Assembly: GCF_963675165.1 (NCBI RefSeq)
Contig: NC_087390.1
Coordinates: 5,866,250 to 5,930,249, forward strand
Source: Halichondria panicea
Lineage: Eukaryota; Porifera; Demospongiae; Suberitida; Halichondriidae
Direction: 5' to 3'
Length of the DNA stretch: 64,000 bases
How positions within the stretch are numbered: position 1 is the stretch's first letter; each line of letters begins with the position of its first letter. A program made the translations under genes and the position numbers. This document shows, in pieces, positions 1 through 12,152 of the stretch. A model generated the notes under the pieces. It saw only the letters and a program-made list of their open reading frames with translations. It did no database searches and was not told where the DNA came from.

Positions 1-131
1 CAACATACTTCACCGGATATTGTACGATCGTGCTTTGATGCTTTAAACAATTATAACTGACCATCACTTAAAATTACCTGGGCACAGACTGTTACATGTA
101 CAGTGTAGGTAGAATGATTGAATGACCTCAC

Positions 132-3100
132 CTATAATGTCGACGTTTGCCTTTGCAATGGAATCTTTTGTGGCCCTCTCCACATGCTTGGAGATATACA
201 GTTCACAGAGTGACATGAGCCGACTCATCACGTATCTGTTGAAGGGGAGGAGTCAATAAGGCATGTGATACACAAGCTCTGAAAATAACAAGGTCTTTAC
301 TTTAATAATAATTATACTGTATAGCGGGTTATTTTCGAAGCACTAAATTTTCGCGGATTGCCCTAACTAAAATATTTTGAGGATAGTGGTTCAAATGACC
401 ACACCCCTACAGTAAACCAATTTTTCGAGGCACTAAATTTTCGTGTTTGTGGGTCATCCTCGAAAATAACCAGCTATACGGTATTTGAGGGGTTGGATGT
501 ACAGTATACGTGCCTATAATTATACGTGCCTATAATTATACGAGCCTATAATTATACATGCCTATAATTATGTACCGTAGACCATTATACTCAAAACCAA
601 ACTCACGGGGCAACACTACTCCTAAACTCAGCAATTTCCTTCACCTGTTGGCCAGCTCCAATATTCCCATAGAGTCCCCCTCCTCAATGGGGGCGTGGTC
701 AGTGTACAGGTACTCTAGGAAACTCACAAACGTGTCCAATGGAATATCAGGGATGGATATCTGAGGAGGGAGTTGATTACTTAAATTCTATTGGAATTCG
801 AAAATAGAAATAAACGCATGGTTGCTAAGCAACTACAGTAGGGCATCTCTGTGACTCTGTGACTTGCGGGTAGAGCTAGCTTTAAGAATATAACGTACGT
901 AGAATGGAACACGAACACAAAGTGCATGCTAACAAACAGAGTCGTCTATTTGGGAGATGCTTCTTGTGTGCTGAATTCTCTGATTCTAGGAATAATAAAT
1001 TCAATTTTTCGAAAGAAGTGAGGTAATAATTAATTTTTGTGATTAGCTATCTGTCGCTATGACAACCTACCTCGTTAGCTGCACTCTCTTGGAAGGCTCC
1101 AGACAACATGGCCGACATGACCTCACATCGTGTGGTCAGTACTAGTCGATGGGCAGGGACAACCACACCCTCCACCAGGAAACACACGTCAGAGAACAAT
1201 CCCTGTGTGTGTGTGTGTGTGGGTGTGTGTGGGTGTGTGTGGGTGTGTGTGTGGGTGTGTGTAGTGTGTGGGTGGTGTGTGTGGATGTGGCAAGTCTTTG
1301 CTTTTTAAAAACACAATATTACAGATCTCTCTAAACGCTGATATATTCGGAACTCAAAATCAGTTAATTACGATAATAAGATGTGCACAAAATTTAATAA
1401 CCAGCACAAAAATGGCAAACCTTGTTGAGAAATAGTTGCTTAGTGACACTGATATTTCGATCATTCAACCACGTTATAATTTTCTGATTCAGAAACTCCT
1501 CCCCTTTACGAACATTCTCACACATGAGCTCCAACTCGGGTAAATTCAGCAGCTGAGAAATCTTGATTGTTTCGTCGAAACCTTCGCTCTCTTTGTCTAG
1601 TTCCACCACTCCAGTGTAGAGGAACGTTAGGGCACGAGATAGCGCCAGCTCTGTCACCATGGAGGGGTCAAAGGTCATCTCTGTCACCTGTTTACCGTCC
1701 GAGTCAGGTCTATAGCAAACAAAAAATTTCATCATACACATTTTTGTGTATGATTTATCGTAAAACGCACTCAAAAACTAAGAATTGATAGACAAAGTGT
1801 GTATATTATTCTCTTAATTACCTGTCTTCAATGTGGAGCATTCCCTCCAGCTGCCCCAAGTTTACCGTCTCCATGGTAACCTTCTTTAGTCGTGCCTTGT
1901 CCCACCCATCACATAGACTATCAACCTGGAGGAGGTGGGAGAGTGGACACAAAGCCATTGCTTAATTGGAACACTGTAATATACAGAGCACTCGGTACTT
2001 TACGTCTCACAACCATATACTGGTAATGATACAGTATTTGAGCCTATAGCAGCAACTACCAGAATTATACAGAGGAAAATAAGATTTGAACGTTATGACG
2101 AGACTTTAAGAACGGTATATAGTGGTGGCATGCAGTCGAACAGCAACTGGAATAAATGCTCAAAGTCTCCATAGCATGTGTTTGGACCTGTGTTAGCAGG
2201 CCACCCTCTAGAATACAGCCAGGTTAATGGGCCCCAAAGTCTCTCCATAGCATGTGTTTGGACCTGTGTTAGCAGGCCACCTCTTTATTACAGCCACTGT
2301 TGGTCTGCCCAAGAGTGACCATCATAGATGTGTGGTATCCACAGCATTTGCCGAGATACGCAGGAACTAAATAGACAAACCTCACCTTAACTTCCTGAGT
2401 CACTCCGAGCAGCTGTCTAAACAAATCTGAAGCAGATGCTAGCACATAGCGATGGGCATGATACGTCTTGCCCTCCAGTCTCAAGACCATGTCCGAATGA
2501 GATGGGTTGTTTATCGTTTTTGCCCGATCAGAGGAAAACGTTGAAATTTGGACTTTTATTGCGGGTGCTTTTTTATGGTCTGGTAGTTGAGGGGGCGGGG
2601 AGGGTCCGCTGACATTTGTTGAAAATGATTGGTCGGATGATTGGGAGCGCCTGTAAGGAAAGTTACAAGGTGACAATAATGTAAACCAGATTTGACTAAT
2701 GCAGTGAAACCTGTCTATAGTGGTCACCCTTGGGCAGACCAACAGTGGCTGTATTCTAGAGGGTGGCCTGCTAACACAGGTCTAAACACATGCTACGGAG
2801 ACTTTGAGGCCCATTACCTAGCGATACCGTTTAGGGGGTTATTTTCGAGGCACTCAATTTTTGCGAATTGGTCAAACTAAACATTCTGCGGATTTCATTT
2901 TCGAGGATAGAGGTTCAAACGACCACACCCCTAGGCGGCAGTAGAAAGGTCATTCAATACCGGAAGTAAACGAGCCACTAAACTTCTGAGGTTCGAGATC
3001 AATCCGCAAAAATAAATATAGTACCTTGCCGCTATACGGCATTATATAGAATGCTTAGGATGACCATAAGGACAATACTCCTACTATTTCACTCACTGTT

Positions 3101-4760
3101 TTCTGCCTGCCCTTGTTAGCCCTGCCCTCACACAAAAGTCCATTGCCTCATTCACACCAGCTCCTGTTAGGGCACTTGTCTCATAGTAACCCACCGCTCC
3201 TGAGGGGAAGAGGGGGGAGGTCATACGGTTATCAGATACAAATAAATGTCACTTTCATACGTAACATTGGATTAAAACGTGCGTTCTTCTAGAAACTTTA
3301 CACACATTAAATAAAGCATCTTTGAACGGCCATAACTTTGTTCTGTTGGTGATATGATTTTTTGAAAAAGTTCAGCCAGGTTAATGGGCCCAAGTCTCCA
3401 TAGCATGTGTTTGGACCTGTGTTAGCAGGCCACCCTCTATAATACAGCCAGGTTAATGGGCCCAAGTCTCCATAGCATGTGTTTGGACCTGTGTTAGCAG
3501 GCCACCCTCTATAATACAGCCAGGTTAATGGGCCCAAGTCTCCATAGCATGTGTTTGGACCTGTGTTAGCAGGTCACCCTCTATAATACAGCCAGGTTAA
3601 TGGGCCCAAGTCTCCATAGCATGTGCTTGGACCTGTGTTAGCAGGTCACCCTCTATAATACAGCCAGGTTAATGGGCCCAAGTCTCCATAGCATGTGTTT
3701 GGACCTGTGTTAGCAGGCCACCCTCTATAATACAGCCAGGTTAATGAGTCCCAAAGTCTCCATAGCATGTGTTTGGACCTGTGTTAGCAGGCCACCCTCT
3801 ATAATACAGCCAGGTTAATGGGCCCAAGTCTCCATAGCATGTGTTTGGACCTGTGTTAGCAGACCACCCTCTATAATACAGCCAGGTTAATGGGCCCAAG
3901 TCTCCATAGCATGTGTTTGGACCTGTGTTAGCAGGCCACCCTCTATAATACAGCCAGGTTAATGGGCCCAAGTCTCCATAGCATGTGTTTGGACCTGTGT
4001 TAGCAGGCCACCCTCTATAATACAGCCAGGTTAATGGGCCCAAGTCTCCATAGCATGTGTTTGGACCTGTGTTAGCAGGCCACCCTCTACAATACAGCCA
4101 CTGTTGGTCTGCCCAAGGGTGACCACTAGAGACAGGGTTTCACTCTAGCAGAAATACGGAAGAATTCCTCACCAAGATCTTTTGCCAGTTGCAGAGCATC
4201 TTCGCGGGGGACCTCAGTGTAGTCACCATTGACCTCTTGACCTCTGAGGTCACACTTGAGCCCCAGTAGCAGCACAGGTGTGTTCGGACAAAAGTGACGA
4301 ACTTCAGGTATCCACTTCTCTTTGATGTTTGCAAATGAAATTGGATATTTTATGGAAAATGCAACAAGTAAAATGTCCGTCTGGGGATAGGAAAGTGGGC
4401 GGAGCCTATCATAGTCTTCTCCACCAACTGTAGAGAATTAGCGTATGTAATAAACCAGCAGATGTGTTTCAAGTGTCGAGAGAGAAAAATTTACACATCC
4501 ATAACTTCACAGTATTTGCTCAAACAGAATCAATATCATAATATATAATTACAAGTGCAAACGACAATCAGGTACGTACCTGTATCAAATGGCACCACTG
4601 TGACTGGTTTTCCGTCGACCATAATTAGAGAATAATAGCTTTCAAACAAAGTGGGGATGTATTCACTGGGGAATGAATTGGTCATCCATTGTATAAGAAA
4701 ACATGTTTTACCCACTGCACCATCTCCAACTATGACCACCTTCAGTTGCATGTGTGACAT
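132..4760 (-). CDS. RhoBTB-like protein, copy A (type 1, 3' end outside window)
   Basis: Leftmost gene of the array. Exons read in reverse from the start codon at 4760: 4580-4760, 4173-4427, 3097-3199, 2386-2650, 1822-1925, 1421-1709, 1071-1202, 645-760 and 132-235. Exons 10 and 11 lie beyond the window, so this is a partial record and not a pseudogene. All visible exons are open and their phases close. The P-loop (GDGAVGKT) is intact. The switch II segment reads [11 protein letters not shown], so glycine replaces the catalytic glutamine of Rho proteins and valine replaces the alanine before it. The guanine-binding motif is LKCD. The exon 6 donor is the weak GTTTGC, whereas B, C, D, G and H have GTATGC. 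The exon 9 acceptor has lost about 10 bases of its pyrimidine tract compared with B. See copy B for the full architecture. Confidence 0.85.
315..483. mobile_element. Foldback MITE in intron 8 (copy A; also in the other copies)
   Basis: Starts TACTGTATAGCGGGTTATTT and ends in the near reverse complement AAATAACCAGCTATACGGTA, about 169 bases, with internal TTCGAGGCACTAAATTTTCG repeats. Orthologous insertions lie at 6485-6653, 13579-13747, 20604-20843, 26310-26478, 32869-33108, 38468-38653 and 44107-44275. D and F carry extra 28-base repeats of a GGTTCAAATGACCACACCCC motif. The insertion predates the array. Confidence 0.75.
1203..1290. repeat. CA microsatellite forming the exon 7 acceptor (copy A)
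   Basis: On the gene strand a run of CA and CCCACACA units ends directly in CAG before exon 7, with no ordinary polypyrimidine tract between. The same arrangement precedes exon 7 in all copies (for example 7352-7403, 14446-14502, 21542-21600, 45070-45130), with copy-specific lengths. Confidence 0.85.
2160..2345. repeat. 72-bp element, intron 4 of copy A (opposite to the intron 3 copy)
   Basis: About two units of the minisatellite motif ending in CACTGTTGGTCTGCCCAAG. The inverted counterpart lies at 2704-2800 in intron 3, so the two arms flank exon 4 (2386-2650) at distances of about 50 bases on each side. The arrangement recurs in all eight copies, for example at 8300-8480 with 8840-8935 in copy B. 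Confidence 0.85.
2704..2800. repeat. Inverted 72-bp element, intron 3 of copy A
   Basis: Contains GTGAAACCTGTCTATAGTGG followed by TCACCCTTGGGCAGACC, the reverse complement of the distal end of the intron 2 array (about 4100-4141). The termini resemble the inverted repeats of a non-autonomous DNA transposon from which the minisatellite may derive. Confidence 0.75.
2825..3041. mobile_element. Related foldback MITE in intron 3 (copy A; also in the others)
   Basis: Starts TACCGTTTAGGGGGTTATTT, ends CCGCTATACGGCA, about 217 bases, with TTCGAGGCACTCAATTTTTG near the left end. It is the same family as the intron 8 element and as the element at 61766-62003 in an unrelated gene. Some copies keep GAAAACAACCCGCTATACGG at the right end, while A, E and F have a short deletion there. 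Confidence 0.7.
3373..4099. repeat. 72-bp minisatellite, intron 2 of copy A (about 10 units)
   Basis: Head-to-tail units of 72 bases, each containing GTTAATGGGCCCAAGTCTCC and ending CCACCCTCTATAATACAGC. One unit has AGTCCCAAAG in place of GGCCCAAG. The array ends in a segment containing GGTCTGCCCAAGGGTGACCA, which recurs inverted at 2720-2750. As 72 is divisible by 3, the array gives spurious open frames of 24-residue repeats. Confidence 0.95.
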
Positions 4761-4909
4761 CTTCGAGAAAAAGAGATAGATCAGAACAGCGAAGTCATGA
4801 AAGTGTAAATACGGTAAAGGTCGACTGGTAAAGGGGTCTGTACATGTACAAGGTACAAGATCAGAACACCAATGTACCAGGAAATCATTTTATGTTTGTG
4901 GTTGAGATA

Positions 4910-4917
4910 TGACGTCA
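4910..4917. promoter_or_regulatory. CRE palindrome upstream of copy A
   Basis: TGACGTCA, the consensus full CREB/ATF site, 150 bases upstream of the copy A start codon in the 298-base spacer to the copy B stop codon. Binding is inferred from the motif only. Confidence 0.5.
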
Positions 4918-5058
4918 CTACATTCCAAGCCTATGATAATTAATTAATATTCAGTGAAAATATTCAGTGAAAAGTGATGGAATAAAAATCAATGGCACAA
5001 AAGTGCATGCTAACACGAACAGAGTAACAGTTTCCGTCTAGTTGATCTACTTGAACAG

Positions 5059-8000
5059 TCAGGAGAGTCCTCGTCTCTTATGGCTCTTGACAGCTGCTCC
5101 ATCTTCTGATGTCCTGGGGGGGTCATCTGTAGTAGCGAGGGGATTGTCATGCATGGTGGGAGGTATATAGTACAGTGTCTACCCCCTGGGCAGATCATGG
5201 CCATGCAACAGTGGCTGCAATAAAGAGGGTCCAAACACATGCTATGGAGAGTCTGGGATCCATTAACCTGGCTGTATTATAGAGGGTGGCCTGCTTATAA
5301 GTTATAGTTATAACGTGGGCACGAGGGCTGAGTGCAATATATGCCATGCATCTCAAGGGCATAGCAACATAACACTGTCTTAGTAACACAATTAATAAAT
5401 AGAACTGCACAAAATGACAGAGACAACGCTATAGACACATCTGCATTTGCAGCGTATACGATTTGCATGCATGGACCAACGAATGGCTTATAGCCTCACC
5501 TCACTATAAAACGGCCCCATTCCACTACTGCTGCAAAACTCCACCGTCAGTACTCGACCAGCCCTCCTATATATATGTACGGTCTACCCTCACAACCAAG
5601 CCAAAGAAGCTCGCCTCTACACTGCTGTAAACAGCTCAAGCCCCCAGTAAAAAAAGCCGCTTCCATAGATGCTTATAGTATTATGGTGAAGCAGAATTAA
5701 AGGACTTATCTAAGCCATGCATCATGCACGAGGACTAGACTAGGAACACAGAATCTTCCACAAAATAAACCTTGGACAATTTTAAAACCTGCATGGTTGC
5801 ACTTTGATACTCGTATTTCTCATCATGCTATTTAATTATGTCAGTCTGACTATAAACCACACCTACCTGACTCCTCCCCCTCAGTATCGAGGTACTTGGC
5901 CTTATACTCATTCATAGCGGCCTCGTAAGGTGGCCATCGATGCTCCTCCACATAAGAGAGGTTGTCTTGGTCCAATTGCAGGAATTGTTCATTTTCCTCA
6001 AAATCAGCATAATTGCTTGATATGAAGTGGAGGCACCAAGTGCTGAGCTGAGACGCGTTGTGCAGCTGTGAGGAGAGCAGGATTCCTGTGTGTGTGTGTG
6101 GGGGGAGTGGGCGTTGGAAATGTGTGGAGTGGGTGTTGGGTGGGTGTGTGTGTGTGGGGAGTGGGCGTTATATTTGGCTGGCAACATATTTGTATGATCG
6201 TGCTTTGATGCTTTAAACAATTATAACTGACCATCACTTAAAATTATTTGGGCACAGACTGTTACATGTAGGTAGAATGATTGAATGACCTCACCTATAA
6301 TGTCGACGTTTGCCTTTGAAATAGAATCTTTAGTAGCCCTCTCCACATGCTTGGAGATATACAGTTCACAGAGTGACATGAGCCGACTCATCACGTACCT
6401 GTTGTGAGGGAGAGGGGAGGAGTCAATAAGGCATGTGATACACAAGCTCTGAAAATAACAAGGTCTTTACTTTAATAATAATTATACTGTATAGCGGGTT
6501 ATTTTCGAAGCACTAAATTTTCGTGGATTGCCCTAACTAAAATATTTTGAGGATAGTGGTTCAAATAACCACACCCCTACAGTAAACCAATTTTTCAAGG
6601 CACTAAATTTTCGTGTTTCTGGGTCATCCTCGAAAATAACCAGCTATACGGTATTTGAGGAGTTGGATGTACAGTATACGTGCCTATAATTATACGTGCC
6701 TATAATTATACGTGCCTATAATTATGCACCGTAGACCATTATACTCAAAACCAAACTCACGGCAACACTCCTAAACTCAACAATTTCCTTCACCTGTTGG
6801 CCAGCTCCAATATTCCCATAGAGTCCCCCTCCTCAATGGGGGCGTGGTCAGTGTACAGGTACTCTAGGAAACTCACAAACGTGTCCAATGGAATATCAGG
6901 GATGGATATCTGAGGAGGGAGTTGATTACTTAAATTCTATTGGAATTCGAAAATAGAAATAAACGCATGGTTGCTAAGCAACTACAGTAGGGCATCTCTG
7001 TGACACTGTGACTTGCGGGTAGAGCTAGCTTTAAGAATATAACGTATGTAGAATGGAACATGAACACAAAGTACATGCTAACAAACAGAGTCGTCTATTT
7101 GGGAGATGCTTCTTGTGTGCTGAATTCTCTGATTCTAGGAATAATAAATTCAATTTTTCGAAAGAAGTGAGGTAATAATTAATTTTTGTGATTAGCTATC
7201 TGTCGCTATGACAACCTACCTCGTTAGCTGCACTCTCTTGGAAGGCTCCAGACAACATGGCCGACATGACCTCACATCGTGTGGTCAGTACTAGTCGATG
7301 GGCGGGGACAACCACACCCTCCACCAGGAAACACACGTCAGAGAACAATCCCTGTGTGTGTGGGTGGGTGTGTGTGTGGGTGTGTGTGTGTGTGTGGGTG
7401 TGTGGTGGTGATAAAACATACGTCTTTGCTTCTATCGAGCAATGTATTTTAAATGGATCTCCCTAAAGATGATATATCTGGACTCAAAAATCAGTTAATC
7501 ATGATAGTAAGATGCACAGGCAAGTACGAGATAACCAGCACAAAAATGGCATACCTTGTTGAGAAATAGTTGCTTAGTGACACTGGCATGTCGATCATTC
7601 AACCACGTTATAATTTTCTGATTAAGAAACTCCTCCCCTTTACGAGCATTCTCACACATGAGCTCCAACTCGGGTAAATTCAGCAGCTGAGAAATCTTGA
7701 TTGTTTCGTCGAAACCTTCGCTCTCTTTGTCTAGTTCCACCACTCCAGTGTAGAGGAACGTTAGGGCACGAGATAGCGCCAGCTCTGTCACCATGGAGGG
7801 GTCAAAGGTCATCTCTGTCACCTGTTTACCGTCCGAGTCAGGTCTATAGCAAACAAAAAATTTCATCATACACATTTTTGTAGAAAAATTTATCGTAAAA
7901 CGCACTCAAAAACTAAGAATTGATAGACAAAGTGTGTACATTATTCTCTTAATTACCTGTCTTCAATGTGGAGCATTCCCTCCAGCTGCCCCAAGTTTAC

Positions 8001-11000
8001 CGTCTCCATGGTAACCTTCTTTAGTCGTGCCTTGTCCCACCCATCACATAGACTATCAACCTGGAGGAGGTGGGAGAGTGGACACAAAGCCATTGCTTAA
8101 TTGGAACACTGTAATATACAGAGCACTCGGTACTTTACGTCTCACAACCATATACTGGTAATGATACAGTATTTGAGCCTATAGCAGCAACTACCAGAAT
8201 TATACAGAGGAAAATAAGATTTGAACGTTATGACGAGACTTTAAGAACGGTATATAGTGGTGGCATGCAGTCGAACAGCAACTGGAATAAATGCTCAAAG
8301 TCTCCATAGCATGTGTTTGGACCTGTGTTAGCAGGCCACCCTCTAGAATACAGCCAGGTTAATGGGCCCCAAAGTCTCTCCATAGCATGTGTTTGGACCT
8401 GTGTTAGCAGGCCACCTCTTTATTACAGCCACTGTTGGTCTGCCCAAGAGTGACCATCATAGATGTGTGGTATCCACAGCATTTGCCGAGATACGCAGGA
8501 ACTAAATAGACAAACCTCACCTTAACTTCCTGAGTCACTCCGAGCAGCTGTCTAAACAAATCTGAAGCAGATGCTAGCACATAGCGATGGGCATGATACG
8601 TCTTGCCCTCCAGTCTCAAGACCATGTCCGAATGAGATGGGTTGTTTATCGTTTTTGCCCGATCAGAGGAAAACGTTGAAATTTGGACTTTTATTGCTGG
8701 TGCTTTTTTATGGTCTGGTAGTTGAGGGGGCGGGGAGGGTCTGCTGACATTTGTTGAAAATGATTGGTCGGATGATTGGGAGCGCCTGTAAGGAAAGTTA
8801 CAAGGTGACAATAATGTAAACCAGATTTGACTAATGCAGTGAAACCTGTCTATAGTGGTCACCCTTGGGCAGACCAACAGTGGCTGTATTCTAGAGGGTG
8901 GCCTGCTAACACAGGTCCAAACACATGCTACGGAGACTTTGAGGCCCATTACCTAGCGATACCGTTTAGGGGGTTATTTTCGAGGCACTCAATTTTTGCG
9001 AATTGGTCAAACTAAACATTCTGCGGATTTCATTTTCGAGGATAGAGGTTCAAACGACCACACCCCTAGGCGGCAGTAGAAAGGTCATTCAATACCGGAC
9101 GTAAACGAGCCACTAAACTTCTGAGGTTCGAGGTCAATCCGCAAAAATAAATATAGTGCCTTGAAAACAACCCGCTATACGGCATTATATAGAATGCTTA
9201 GGATGACCATAAGGACAATACTCCTACTATTTCACTCACTGTTTTCTGCCTGCCCTTGTTAGCCCTGCCCTCACACAAAAGTCCATTGCCTCATTCACAC
9301 CAGCTCCTGTTAGGGCACTTGTCTCATAGTAACCCACCGCTCCTGAGGGGAAGAGGGGGGAGGTCATACGGTTATCAGATACAAATAAATGTCACTTTCA
9401 TACGTAACATTGGATTAAAACGTGCGTTCTTCTAGAAACTTTACACACATTAAATAAAGCATCTTTGAACGGCCATAACTTTGTTCTGTTGGTGATATGA
9501 TTTTTTGAAAAAGTTCAGCCAGGTTAATGGGCCCAAGTCTCCATAGCATGTGTTTGGACCTGTGTTAGCAGGCCACCCTCTATAATACAGCCAGGTTAAT
9601 GGGCCCAAGTCTCCATAGCATGTGTTTGGACCTGTGTTAGCAGGCCACCCTCTATAATACAGCCAGGTTAATGGGCCCAAGTCTCCATAGCATGTGTTTG
9701 GACCTGTGTTAGCAGGTCACCCTCTATAATACAGCCAGGTTAATGGGCCCAAGTCTCCATAGCATGTGTTTGGACCTGTGTTAGCAGGTCACCCTCTATA
9801 ATACAGCCAGGTTAATGGGCCCAAGTCTCCATAGCATGTGTTTGGACCTGTGTTAGCAGGCCACCCTCTATAATACAGCCAGGTTAATGTCCCAAAGTCT
9901 CCATAGCATGTGTTTGGACCTGTGTTAGCAGGCCACCCTCTATAATACAGCCAGGTTAATGGGCCCAAGTCTCCATAGCATGTGTTTGGACCTGTGTTAG
10001 CAGGTCACCCTCTATAATACAGCCAGGTTAATGGGCCCAAGTCTCCATAGCATGTGTTTGGACCTGTGTTAGCAGGCCACCCTCTATAATACAGCCAGGT
10101 TAATGAGTCCCAAAGTCTCCATAGCATGTGTTTGGACCTGTGTTAGCAGGCCACCCTCTATAATACAGCCAGGTTAATGGGCCTCAAAGTTTCCATAGCA
10201 TGTGTTTGGACCTGTGTTAGCAGGTCACCCTCTATAATACAGCCAGGTTAATGGGCCCAAGTCTCCATAGCATGTGTTTGGACCTGTGTTAGCAGGCCAC
10301 CCTCTATAATACAGCCAGGTTAATGGGCCCAAGTCTCCATAGCATGTGTTTGGACCTGTGTTAGCAGGTCACCCTCTATAATACAGCCAGGTTAATGGGC
10401 CCAAGTCTCCATAGCATGTGTTTGGACCTGTGTTAGCAGGCCACCCTCTATAATACAGCCAGGTTAATGGGCCCAAGTCTCCATAGCATGTGTTTGGACC
10501 TGTGTTAGCAGGCCACCCTCTATAATACAGCCAGGTTAATGAGTCCCAAAGTCTCCATAGCATGTGTTTGGACCTGTGTTAGCAGGCCACCCTCTATAAT
10601 ACAGCCAGGTTAATGGGCCTCAAAGTTTCCATAGCATGTGTTTGGACCTGTGTTAGCAGGTCACCCTCTATAATACAGCCAGGTTAATGGGCCCAAGTCT
10701 CCATAGCATGTGTTTGGACCTGTGTTAGCAGGCCACCCTCTATAATACAGCCAGGTTAATGGGCCCAAGTCTCCATAGCATGTGTTTGGACCTGTGTTAG
10801 CAGGTCACCCTCTATAATACAGCCAGGTTAATGGGCCCAAGTCTCCATAGCATGTGTTTGGACCTGTGTTAGCAGGCCACCCTCTATAATACAGCCAGGT
10901 TAATGGGCCCAAGTCTCCATAGCATGTGTTTGGACCTGTGTTAGCAGGTCACCCTCTATAATACAGCCAGGTTAATGGGCCCAAGTCTCCATAGCATGTG

Positions 11001-11845
11001 TTTGGACCTGTGTTAGCAGACCACCCTCTATAATACAGCCAGATTAATGGGCCCAAGTCTCCATAGCATGTGTTTGGACCTGTGTTAGCAGGCCACCCTC
11101 TATAATACAGCCAGGTTAATGGGCCCAAGTCTCCATAGCATGTGTTTGGACCTGTGTTAGCAGGCCACCCTCTACAATACAGCCACTGTTGGTCTGCCCA
11201 AGGGTGACCACTATAGACAGGGTTTCACTCTAGCAGAAATACGGAAGAATTCCTCACCAAGATCTTTTGCCAGTTGCAGAGCATCTTCGCGGGGGACCTC
11301 AGTGTAGTCACCATTGACCTCTTGACCTCTGAGGTCACACTTGAGCCCCAGTAGCAGCACAGGTGTGTTCGGACAAAAGTGACGAACTTCAGGTATCCAC
11401 TTCTCTTTGATGTTTGCAAATGAAATTGGATATTTTATGGAAAATGCAACAAGTAAAATGTCCGTCTGGGGATAGGAAAGTGGGCGGAGCCTATCATAGT
11501 CTTCTCCACCAGCTGTAGAGAATTAGCGTATGTAATAAACCAGCAGATGTGTTTCAAGTGTCGAGAGAGAAAAATTTACACATCCATAACTTCACAGTAT
11601 TTGCTCAAACAGAATCAATATCATAATATATAATTACAAGTGCAAACGACAATCAGGTACGTACCTGTATCAAATGGCACCACTGTGACTGGTTTTCCGT
11701 CGACCATAATTAGAGAATAATAGCTTTCAAACAAAGTGGGGATGTATTCACTGGGGAATGAATTGGTCCTCCATTGTATAAGAAAACATGTTTTACCCAC
11801 TGCACCATCTCCAACTATGACCACCTTCAGTTGCATGTGTGACAT
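5059..11845 (-). CDS. RhoBTB-like protein, copy B (type 1, complete, reference model)
   Basis: Rho-related BTB-domain protein; family members act as atypical GTPases and Cullin-3 adaptors. Exons (minus): 11665-11845, 11258-11512, 9240-9342, 8521-8785, 7957-8060, 7555-7843, 7220-7351, 6794-6909, 6295-6398, 5867-6085 and 5059-5126. They total 1836 nt, 611 residues, and every intron phase closes. Rho-type GTPase domain: residues 1-179, with P-loop GDGAVGKT at 12-19, effector loop YIPTLFESY, switch [13 protein letters not shown] (Gly63 where Rac has Gln61), LKCD at 117-120 and an ETSAL motif. Proline-rich linker: 180-225. First BTB: starts near [10 protein letters not shown] (about 231), is interrupted by an insert encoded largely by exon 5 and resumes in exon 6, as in animal RhoBTB. 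Second BTB: 400-481 ([12 protein letters not shown]). C-terminal region: 482-611, ending [10 protein letters not shown] placed the start at the MSHMQLKVV methionine, which precedes the first beta strand. The last exon is the least certain; reading through its donor would end the protein early (GRCGL). Confidence 0.88.
6086..6170. repeat. CA microsatellite forming the exon 10 acceptor (copy B)
   Basis: CA-rich tract with interspersed CCCCACTC ends directly in CAG before exon 10. It is present at the same site in C (13180-13264), D (20204-20285), E (25911-25995), F (32469-32550), G (38076-38150) and, shortened, H (43717-43775). Confidence 0.85.
9516..11184. repeat. 72-bp minisatellite, intron 2 of copy B (about 23 units)
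   Basis: About 23 units of the same 72-base motif. Variant units (GGTCACC for GGCCACC, GGCCTCAAAGTTTCC, AGTCCCAAAG) recur in a fixed order, indicating expansion by duplication of multi-unit blocks of about 430 bases. Confidence 0.95.
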
Positions 11846-12003
11846 CTTCGAGAAAAAGAGATCGATCAGAACAGCGAAGTCATGAAAGTGTAAATACGGT
11901 AAAGGTCGACTGGTAAAGGGGTCTCTACAATCATGTAATGTACAAGGTACAAGATCAGAACACCAATGTACCAGGAAATCATTTTATGTTTGTGGTTGAG
12001 ATA

Positions 12004-12011
12004 TGACGTCA
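12004..12011. promoter_or_regulatory. CRE palindrome upstream of copy B
   Basis: TGACGTCA about 160 bases upstream of the start codon at 11845, flanked by GATA on the left and CTACATTCC on the right as in the other type 1 copies. Confidence 0.5.
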
Positions 12012-12152
12012 CTACATTCCAAGCCTATGATAATTAATTAATATTCAGTGAAAATATTCAGTGAAAAGTGATGGAATAAAAATCAATGGCACAAAAGTGC
12101 ATGCTAACACGAACAGAGTAACAGTTTCCGTCTAGTTGATCTACTTGAACAG

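Noticed and set aside
1108-1334. Plus-strand frames starting [10 protein letters not shown] with valine-cysteine runs, present in several copies
   Set aside because: Antisense shadow of exon 7 continuing into the TG repeat.
3307-4043. Long minus-strand open frames made of a 24-residue repeat ([20 protein letters not shown] and so on), also in copies B, C and E
   Set aside because: They are translations of the 72-bp minisatellite inside intron 2. The unit length divisible by 3 keeps frames open, and no splice phase links them to the gene.
5010-5240. Alternative reading of the last exon ending RSTRRKLLLCSC, tempting because of a cysteine near the end
   Set aside because: The acceptor at the CTACAG gives phase 1 continuity and the tail KSHKRRGLS. 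The alternative needs a poorer acceptor, and it is no better kept in type 2 copies, where the tail reads MTSGSNCCTFV.
5912-6237. Histidine/threonine/proline-rich frames ([10 protein letters not shown]) near exon 10 of each copy
   Set aside because: Translations of the CA microsatellite fused to exon 10 in the wrong frame.
9516-11184. Regular direct repeats resembling a CRISPR array
   Set aside because: The repeats are contiguous 72-mers with no unique spacers and lie in an intron of a eukaryotic gene.
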